Positions 40,818 through 46,193 of a stretch of 46,193 bases of DNA are shown piece by piece. Origin of the DNA: an uncultured Campylobacter sp. (GTDB taxonomy: Bacteria; Campylobacterota; Campylobacteria; Campylobacterales; Campylobacteraceae); assembly GCF_937981295.1 (NCBI RefSeq), contig NZ_CALJPC010000077.1, positions 1 to 46,193 of the forward strand. The letters are read 5' to 3'. Made by a program: the position numbers and the translations under genes. The notes beneath the pieces were generated by a model. It was not told the DNA's origin, searched no databases, and saw only the letters and a list, made by a program, of their open reading frames with translations. Positions within the stretch are counted from its first letter, which is position 1; every line of letters starts with the position of its first letter.

Positions 40818-41234
40818 TTTATTTCCGCCTCATATTTTCGCGTCGTCTTTTAAAATTTTGACGCTACGCCTGTTTTTGCGCGCTGTATTTAATCCGCGCC
40901 GAAATAGAATTTCGCCGCTTTATTAAGCGGACGAGCAATGATAACGAAACAGGTTGCTTTTAAATTTTAAAATTTTAATGCAAGCCGCTTTAAAATTTCA
41001 AAAGACCCGCCGCTGTCCGCCGCAAGCGGCGATAAAATTTTAACGCCTCGTCTTGCGACGAAATTTTAAAATTTTAGCTCGCCGCGGGGATCGCGCGCCG
41101 TAGAGGCAACGCGTCGTAAAATTTCACGCCGAAATTTCACGTCCGTAGCGCAAAATTCAGAGCTACTTCAGCCGCGACGCCGTAAAATTTACCCGCTAAA
41201 TTTTATAAATTTTACGCACTTTTAATCCGCAAAT
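40818..41234. other. Gene-free stretch with AAATTT palindromes
   Basis: 417 bp; several AAATTTTAAAATTTT palindromes (near 40963 and 41070) and GCGGC linkers. No gene or terminator is seen. Confidence 0.5.
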
Positions 41235-41648
41235 TTAATACGCCTTTACGAGCCGTAAATTTTTTAGGTATATGACGCCGTCAAAAACGCCGCCTCCATT
41301 CGGCGCAGGCCAAGAAATGGCAATTCTTTTCGGCTCCTCGTCGTATTTGGGCTCGCAATAATTCTTTGAGCAGTCTATTTTAAATACCTCTTTATCGTTG
41401 CTATCGAAATCCGTCTGAGTAGAATTTTTAGGAATTTCCAGCGTGTGGATTATACGATACGGCTCGCCCTCTTTTGTGCGGGCGGACGTTATTTTTATTA
41501 GCGTGTCTCCGCTGCCGTCCGAAGTCCTATAAACCCCGTCTTGCCCCAAGCCTGCCAGCTCGAATTTTTTCTCCTTGCTATAAAATGCCGAGATTATGGA
41601 GCAGCCGCTAAAAAGCAAGGCCGCCGCAAATAACGCAAACGCTCTCAT
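41235..41648 (-). CDS. Lipoprotein, function unknown
   Basis: 137 residues. The lipobox LLFSGC places the acylated cysteine at residue 16, after MRAFALFAAALLFSG. The mature part is ~120 residues, polar, with YRTSDGSGDTLIKITS, HTLEIPKNST and a CSKNYCEP pair of cysteines likely in a disulfide. ATG at 41648 follows AGGAGGGAAA. It is the last gene before the UPF0210/ACT block on the same strand but with only 24 bp between, so cotranscription is plausible. Family not recognised. Confidence 0.72.
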   Translation of the reverse strand: MRAFALFAAALLFSGCSIISAFYSKEKKFELAGLGQDGVYRTSDGSGDTLIKITSARTKEGEPYRIIHTLEIPKNSTQTDFDSNDKEVFKIDCSKNYCEPKYDEEPKRIAISWPAPNGGGVFDGVIYLKNLRLVKAY

Positions 41649-41672
41649 TTTCCCTCCTTAAACGTGTTAAAT

Positions 41673-43010
41673 TTAGTTTTTAAAACTATGAATAGGAGCC
41701 GGTATCTGGCCGCCGCGAGCGATGAAGTCGGCGGACGAGTTTTTATTTACACTCATCACCGGCGCACTGCCGAGTAACCCGCCAAATTCCAGCGTGTCGC
41801 CCTCTTTGCCTTTTGGGATGATACGCACGGCGGTCGTTTTTTGATTTATGACGCCGATCGCGGCCTCGTCGGCTATGATCGCGGCGATCGTCTGCTCGGG
41901 CGTATCCTGCGGGATCGCGATCATATCGAGCCCCACTGAGCAGATCGCGGTCATCGCTTCGAGCTTTTCCAAATTTAACGAGCCTGCGCGCACTGCAGCG
42001 ATCATACCCTCGTCTTCGGAGACGGGGATAAACGCGCCGCTAAGCCCGCCTACTTGGTTGCACGCCATTACTCCGCCCTTTTTTACCGCGTCGTTTAGCA
42101 GCGCGAGCGCAGCCGTCGTGCCGTGCGTGCCGACGCGCTGCAGCCCCATCTCCTCAAGCACGCGCGCTACCGAATCGCCCACCGCCGGGGTTGGAGCTAG
42201 CGAGAGATCGACGATACCGAATTTCACGCCTAGCCGCTCGGACGCCATTTGACCGACGAGCTGTCCGATGCGCGTGATCTTAAACGCAGTCTTTTTCACG
42301 GTCTCGGCGACCACGTCAAAGCTCGCCCCGCGCACCTTCTCAAGCGCGCGCTTAACGACGCCGGGGCCGCTGACGCCCACGTTTATGACGACCTCAGCCT
42401 CACCCACGCCGTGAAATGCGCCCGCCATAAATGGATTATCCTCGACGGCGTTGGCAAACACGACTAGCTTTGCAGCACCAAGACCCGAAAGCCGCGCCGT
42501 CTCTTTTATCACGCGCCCCATGTCGGCGACCGCACTCATATTTATGCCCGTCTTGGTCGAGCCGATATTTACCGACGAGCAGACCTTCTGCGTCGCGGCT
42601 AGCGCGGCGGGGATGGAGTCGATTAAAATTTTATCGCCCTTTGCGTAGCCCTTTTGTACGAGCGCCGAAAAGCCGCCGATAAAGTCGATACCGACCTTTT
42701 GCGCCGCCTCGTCCATCGCCCTAGCAAGCGGCACGTAGTCAGTAGCGTTCGTCGCTGCGCCGATGATGGCGATAGGCGTTACGCAGACGCGCTTATTTAC
42801 GATCGGGATGCCGAGCTCTGCCGAAATTTCATTGCCGACCTTTACTAGATCGCGCGCCTTATCGGTGATTTTTGCGTAAATTTTCTCCGCGGCTTTGTCG
42901 ATATCGGGATCGATGCAGTCAAGCAGGCTGATGCCCATCGTGATCGTGCGGATGTCGAAATTTTGCTCCTCGATCATCGCGATCGTTTCGGTTACGTTTT
43001 TGATGTCCAT
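41673..43010 (-). CDS. UPF0210 / PFL-family protein
   Basis: 445 residues, normal length for the family (PF05167/DUF711, structure related to PFL-type glycyl radical enzymes but without the radical glycine loop). Blocks include DIRTITMGISLLDCID, PIAIIGAATNATDYVPLA, MACNQVGGLSGAFIPVSEDEGM and VGLDMIAIPQDTPEQTI. The biochemical role is unknown. It is almost always next to an ACT-domain UPF0237 gene, as here (gap 9 bp), suggesting one regulated or complexed pair. ATG at 43010 follows AAGGCGCACA. Confidence 0.93.
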   Translation of the reverse strand: MDIKNVTETIAMIEEQNFDIRTITMGISLLDCIDPDIDKAAEKIYAKITDKARDLVKVGNEISAELGIPIVNKRVCVTPIAIIGAATNATDYVPLARAMDEAAQKVGIDFIGGFSALVQKGYAKGDKILIDSIPAALAATQKVCSSVNIGSTKTGINMSAVADMGRVIKETARLSGLGAAKLVVFANAVEDNPFMAGAFHGVGEAEVVINVGVSGPGVVKRALEKVRGASFDVVAETVKKTAFKITRIGQLVGQMASERLGVKFGIVDLSLAPTPAVGDSVARVLEEMGLQRVGTHGTTAALALLNDAVKKGGVMACNQVGGLSGAFIPVSEDEGMIAAVRAGSLNLEKLEAMTAICSVGLDMIAIPQDTPEQTIAAIIADEAAIGVINQKTTAVRIIPKGKEGDTLEFGGLLGSAPVMSVNKNSSADFIARGGQIPAPIHSFKN

Positions 43011-43019
43011 TTGTGCGCC

Positions 43020-43286
43020 TTAGATGTTGTGCATGGCGTCAAATATCGCCGAGCTTTGGATGTTGATTTTAACTTTTAGCTTTTCGCCAAGCTCGTTTAG
43101 CTCCTCGCGTAGAGCCGTAAAGTCCTGCTTTTCGTCGCTGGAAACCACCGCCATCATCGTAAAAAACTCGTCCAAAACCGTCTGGCTGATGTCGTCTATG
43201 TTTAGCCCAAGCTGCGCGAGCTTAGCCGAAACGCCCGCCACAATGCCAACCTTGTCTTTGCCGATCACCGTTACGATCGCTTTCAT
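43020..43286 (-). CDS. UPF0237 ACT-domain protein
   Basis: 88 residues forming a single ACT domain (MKAIVTVIGKDKVGIVAGVSAKLAQLGLNI; NIDDISQTVLDEFFTMMAVVSS). Small ACT proteins bind an amino acid or other metabolite and control a partner enzyme; the expected partner here is the UPF0210 protein that follows. ATG at 43286 follows AAAAGGAGTAA. Length is normal. Confidence 0.93.
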   Translation of the reverse strand: MKAIVTVIGKDKVGIVAGVSAKLAQLGLNIDDISQTVLDEFFTMMAVVSSDEKQDFTALREELNELGEKLKVKINIQSSAIFDAMHNI

Positions 43287-43340
43287 TCTTACTCCTTTTT
43301 AAAATTTAGCGTTTTTGAGCGCGGAAGCCCTTTAAAACGA

Positions 43341-43838
43341 CTAAGCCTTGCCGCCGTTTGAAATTATCAGCGCAAACACGATTGCGACCAAAGCGTAAAA
43401 TATTACCGCGAGCCATATCGCCCATCTATTCACGCCGCCGCCCTTTCTTAGGGCTTCGTCGTCCTGTTTATCCAGCAATGAAACAAAACTATCGCAAACG
43501 TAATATTTCGCCATAGTCCCGCTACTGACGCTAATCGCCATTCCTATACTTCTATCATATTCATCCAAAAACGGAATAAAGCAAGAAATTACCACAACGG
43601 CAAATAGGGCTGCGGCAATTTTATACTCCTTGCGGTACAGAAAAAAGAACAGCGTACCGAAAAAGGCCCACCAGCTCCACGTGCTTACGTAAGTTAGTTC
43701 GCGCTGCTTGCCCGCGGCGAAAAATTTCTCGCAGGCGCGTGCGTAAATTTCAACCTTGCTAGGAGTTTGCAAGAAAATTTCCAGCTTCTGTCGAAGCAAC
43801 TTGCCGTCAGATAAAATTTCTCTAGCATAATCCGTCAT
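43341..43838 (-). CDS. DUF2628 membrane protein
   Basis: 165 residues. A soluble N-terminal half (~1-60) leads to three or four hydrophobic helices. The motif WSWWAFFGTLFFFLYRKEYKIA is the DUF2628 signature. A cytoplasmic-like loop with DSFVSLLDKQDDEALRKGGG precedes the last helix. ATG at 43838 follows AAGGAGAG, 10 bp after the trpS stop, so it is the second gene of a trpS operon. Function unknown. Confidence 0.8.
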   Translation of the reverse strand: MTDYAREILSDGKLLRQKLEIFLQTPSKVEIYARACEKFFAAGKQRELTYVSTWSWWAFFGTLFFFLYRKEYKIAAALFAVVVISCFIPFLDEYDRSIGMAISVSSGTMAKYYVCDSFVSLLDKQDDEALRKGGGVNRWAIWLAVIFYALVAIVFALIISNGGKA

Positions 43839-43848
43839 CTCACTCTCC

Positions 43849-44817
43849 TTAGCGATAAATCCCCACGGCGGCGCGAACCTTTTGCATCAATGAAGCAGCC
43901 GTCGCAGCCGCTCTTTGCGCGCCCTGTCTTAGCATCTCATCCAAAATTTCGCGGTGGCTTTGATAGTATTCGAATTTATCTCGCGCGTCTTTAAAGTAGC
44001 CAAGCACGAGCTCGTTCAGATACGCCTTAAAATGCCCATGCCCCTCGCCTCCGCGCTCGTAGCGAGCCCGCAGCTCCGCCTGCTCCGCTTCGCTTAAAAA
44101 CAGCTTCGCGATATTATAGACATTACACCCCCGCCACTGCTTAGGCGCCTCTAGCGGCTCGGAGGTCGTTACGATACTTGAAATTTGCTTCTTTAGCGTT
44201 GCGGCATCTGCAAAAATATCGATCGTATTGCCATAGCTCTTGCTCATCTTGGCGCCGTCCGTGCCCGGCACGATCGCCACTTCATCATTTACGCGCGCTT
44301 GCGGAATAGTTAAAATTTCGCCGTGGGCGTTGTTAAATTTAAGCGCGATGTCGCGGGCGATCTCGACGTGCTGGATCTGATCTTTGCCCACGGGTACGAC
44401 CTCTGCGCTGTATAGCAGGATGTCCGCCGCCATCAGCACGGGGTAGCTAAATAGATCATGCTTGCTCTCAAAGCCCTTGGCGATCTTGTCTTTGTATGCA
44501 TGCGCTCGCTCGAGCAGCCCCATCGGCGTATATCCGCTTAAAATCCAGTAAAGCTCCAGCACCTCTTTCACGTCGCTTTGCACCCAAAACACCGTCTTTT
44601 TCGGATCGATCCCGAGAGACAAAAACGCCGCGGCGGCCTCGTAGGTGGAATTTTTAAGCTTTGCGCCGTCGCTTACGGACGTGAGCGCATGGTAGTTTGC
44701 GATAAACATAAACATCTGCTCTCCCGCGTTTTGCGCATCCACCATCTGCTTGATGCTCGCGAAGTAGTTGCCCAAATGCAGCTTGCCGCTGGGCTGAAGA
44801 CCCGTTAAAATTCTCAT
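43849..44817 (-). CDS. trpS: Tryptophanyl-tRNA synthetase
   Basis: Charges tRNA-Trp. 322 residues, typical class I enzyme of bacterial length. HIGH-like motif LQPSGKLHLGNYFASI at 6-21, KMSKSYGN near 190-197 (the KMSKS loop), and TDGAKMSKS flanks. The C-terminal anticodon part (ELRARYERGGEGHGHFKAYL) is normal. ATG at 44817 follows AAAGGAGCAA and lies 10 bp after the aroK stop, so aroK-trpS are cotranscribed. Confidence 0.98.
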   Translation of the reverse strand: MRILTGLQPSGKLHLGNYFASIKQMVDAQNAGEQMFMFIANYHALTSVSDGAKLKNSTYEAAAAFLSLGIDPKKTVFWVQSDVKEVLELYWILSGYTPMGLLERAHAYKDKIAKGFESKHDLFSYPVLMAADILLYSAEVVPVGKDQIQHVEIARDIALKFNNAHGEILTIPQARVNDEVAIVPGTDGAKMSKSYGNTIDIFADAATLKKQISSIVTTSEPLEAPKQWRGCNVYNIAKLFLSEAEQAELRARYERGGEGHGHFKAYLNELVLGYFKDARDKFEYYQSHREILDEMLRQGAQRAAATAASLMQKVRAAVGIYR

Positions 44818-44827
44818 CGTTGCTCCT

Positions 44828-45799
44828 TTAAATCAAAATCAGATCGCCGTCCACAAAACCCACGGCAACGTGCTTGCACTTAAAAATTTTAGCGCTAGGC
44901 ATCTGCTCTCGCAGCTCGCGCAGAGCCTGCACGAGCATTTTTAAAACCTGTCGCCACGAAAGCTCATTTAAAAATTCAAGCTGCAAGCGTGAATATTCGG
45001 GATAAAACTCATCCTCGTCCTCGCACGCCCAGTCGTCGTCATCCGCATCGTAACTGCTCGATCCTGCTAGCTGCAGCGCGTAAGGCTCGTAAAGATCGAA
45101 GTGCCACGCGATCACCCGCTTTGGAATTTCCTCGCGCTCTAAGCCCTCCAGTAGCTCACGCAGCTTTTGCTTTAGCGCCTCTTTCTTTTCAAGCTTATCG
45201 CTTTTGCTCTCTTTGCCGCGCGGCTCGGAATTTTTGCCGCCGCCGGAGCGCTTTTGTTTAGACATCTTTTTCCCCTTTAAATTTAGCCCGTCGCAGGCGG
45301 AGCAAATTTCTTTTACGATCTTTTTTACGCTTTTATTTTCGACGTCGATTACGATGTCGGCCTTTTTTTCATACGCCCCGTCTCTTTGAGCGTGCAGCGC
45401 CGCGGCCTTTTGCAGATCCGCTAACAGCGGGCGCTTGGCAAATTTTTTCTCCGCGTTTTCGCTATTTTTTAAGCGATTAATGATCCCCTCAAAGCTTGAT
45501 TTCAGATACACGACGGTGCCGATTTTATTTAAATTTTTCACGGCGTAAAAGCCGCCGCCGGTGGAGATCACGGCGCAGCGGACAGACTTTTCTAAAAATT
45601 TTGCAAGACCCTCTTCCATCTTTCTAAAGCTCTGCTCGCCCTGCTCTTTAAAAATTTGCCCGATCTTTTTATTGGCGTAGCTTTCGATCATATCGTCGCA
45701 ATCAAGCGCAAACATCCCGCTTTGCGCAGCCAGAGCCCGCGCTACCGTGCCCTTGCCGACCCCCATAAAGCCGATGAGCACGATGTTACCGCTCTTCAT
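44828..45799 (-). CDS. aroK: Shikimate kinase with ~145-residue C-terminal extension
   Basis: Phosphorylates shikimate in aromatic amino-acid synthesis. 323 residues from the ATG at 45799 (AGGTGAGAGCG before it). Residues 1-~175 are a normal AroK: P-loop GFMGVGKGT at 10-18, ALDCDDMIESYA, VISTGGGFYAV, and FAKRPLLADL (lid). The extension begins KKMSKQKRSGG (ATG at 45265, preceded by the good RBS AAAGGGGAAAAAG), passes through a charged coiled segment (LEKKEALKQKLRELLEGL) and an acidic loop (YDADDDDWACEDEDE), and ends CKHVAVGFVDGDLILI. I do not recognise it. It looks like a second gene fused by loss of the aroK stop, and could still be translated alone. Confidence 0.92.
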   Translation of the reverse strand: MKSGNIVLIGFMGVGKGTVARALAAQSGMFALDCDDMIESYANKKIGQIFKEQGEQSFRKMEEGLAKFLEKSVRCAVISTGGGFYAVKNLNKIGTVVYLKSSFEGIINRLKNSENAEKKFAKRPLLADLQKAAALHAQRDGAYEKKADIVIDVENKSVKKIVKEICSACDGLNLKGKKMSKQKRSGGGKNSEPRGKESKSDKLEKKEALKQKLRELLEGLEREEIPKRVIAWHFDLYEPYALQLAGSSSYDADDDDWACEDEDEFYPEYSRLQLEFLNELSWRQVLKMLVQALRELREQMPSAKIFKCKHVAVGFVDGDLILI

Positions 45800-46193
45800 C
45801 GCTCTCACCTTTTTTGCGCGGTAGCAGCACTAGCGGACTTCCCGAAAGAGCGAAGCTCGCGCGCAGCCTGTTCATCAAATAGCGCTTGTAGCTAAAATGT
45901 AGCGCTTGCGGGCGGTTCATTACAAGAGCGATCTTCGGCGGCGCAAAGCCGATCTGCGCGGCGTAGTAAATTTTAACCGATTTGCCCCGCTCGCGAGGTA
46001 TCGGATGCGCCTTTATCGCGGCTTCTACCGCCTCATTGATCCTTGCGGTGCCGAGCTTGCGCGTGAAATTTGAATAAACCTCCAAAATGAGCGGGTAAAT
46101 TTTATGGATCCGCTTCCTGTCCGTCGCGCTGACGCTGATGATCGGCGCGTAGGAAAGAAATTTAAACCTATCGCGCAGATCGCGGCAAAACTC
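45786..46193 (-). CDS. der: GTPase Der, C-terminal end (rest outside window)
   Basis: Ribosome-assembly GTPase with two G domains; only the last ~135 residues are in the window. The frame stays open to the window edge, so a start at 46085 is internal. Visible: end of the second G domain (FLSYAPIISVSATDRKRIHKI) and the KH-like C-terminal domain (ARINEAVEAAIKAHPIPRERGK, KIYYAAQIGFAPPKIALVMNRP, YLMNRLRASFALSGSPLVLLPRKK). It overlaps aroK by 14 bp on the same strand. der-aroK-trpS is also the C. jejuni order. Confidence 0.95.
   Translation of the reverse strand, partial: EFCRDLRDRFKFLSYAPIISVSATDRKRIHKIYPLILEVYSNFTRKLGTARINEAVEAAIKAHPIPRERGKSVKIYYAAQIGFAPPKIALVMNRPQALHFSYKRYLMNRLRASFALSGSPLVLLPRKKGESDEER

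Noticed and set aside
1..46193. tRNA, rRNA, tmRNA, SRP RNA, RNase P RNA, insertion sequences and cas genes
   Set aside because: I looked through the gaps for their characteristic cores (for example GGTTCGAATCC-type T-arms, transposase motifs) and found none; a covariance-model scan would be needed to be certain.

Overview
The window reads as chromosomal DNA of an epsilonproteobacterium, most likely a Campylobacter with unusually high GC for that genus (an oral species such as C. gracilis is my best guess; this is inference). The reasons are gene order and family type. ribH-nusB-pyrF followed by a DUF3108 protein, der-aroK-trpS, and mrp / ispDF / HP1021-type regulator / ATP-sulfurylase-like / pgpA all match the order I know from Campylobacter jejuni. 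A thiS-F-G-H-E block and fused IspD-IspF are also present. Promoters have a clear TATAAT -10 box and an A/T-rich upstream region, as expected for the group.

Layout. 1-930: 3' part of serS. 1174-5088 (+): nadD fused to rsfS, a sodium:neurotransmitter-type symporter and a LysE-type exporter. 5549-6172 (-): sodB. 6317-6621: a decayed SMR efflux gene. 6675-11142 (+): ribH, nusB with a long Lys-rich tail, pyrF, terminator, a three-repeat CRISPR relic, a small Cdd1-like HhH protein, and a periplasmic DUF3108 protein. 11286-12290 (-): low-GC membrane protein with a decayed repeat leader. 12464-20438 (-): thiamine locus thiE-orf-thiH-thiG-thiF-thiS, with thiS coupled to a YbiT-type ABC-F gene. 20647-29281 (-): CDF transporter, small secreted protein, dapD, low-GC membrane protein, secreted protein, mrp and thiC. 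29500-35991 (+): ispDF, pseudo-receiver regulator, ATP-sulfurylase-like protein, pgpA, alpha/beta hydrolase. 36470-37427 (-): three small overlapping genes, divergent from uvrB (37497-39473, +). 40357-46193 (-): frameshifted small gene, lipoprotein, UPF0210 plus ACT-domain pair, DUF2628 protein, trpS, aroK with a novel C-terminal extension, and the 3' end of der.

Two things stand out. First, the palindromic word AAATTT and its composites (AAATTTTAAAATTT) are hugely over-represented. By eye I count 18 in the 660-bp gene-free stretch 26221-26880, 15 in the 615-bp odd ORF between thiH and thiE, 9 in the NusB tail (about 640 bp), 6 in the NadD insert (about 590 bp), but only 9 in the 1977-bp uvrB. 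Second, several housekeeping enzymes (NadD, NusB, ThiE, IspD, the ATP-sulfurylase-like protein, DUF3108) carry in-frame low-complexity insertions or tails of 40-215 residues that keep catalytic blocks intact. Together these suggest a genome in which AAATTT-rich repeat DNA expands between and inside genes. In C. jejuni the word RAATTY (which includes AAATTT) is the methylated site recognised in natural transformation, giving a testable explanation.

The thiamine genes supply thiazole formation (ThiS carrier, ThiF adenylase, ThiH, ThiG), pyrimidine formation (ThiC) and coupling (ThiE). I saw no TPP riboswitch, no tRNA or rRNA gene, no insertion sequence and no cas gene.
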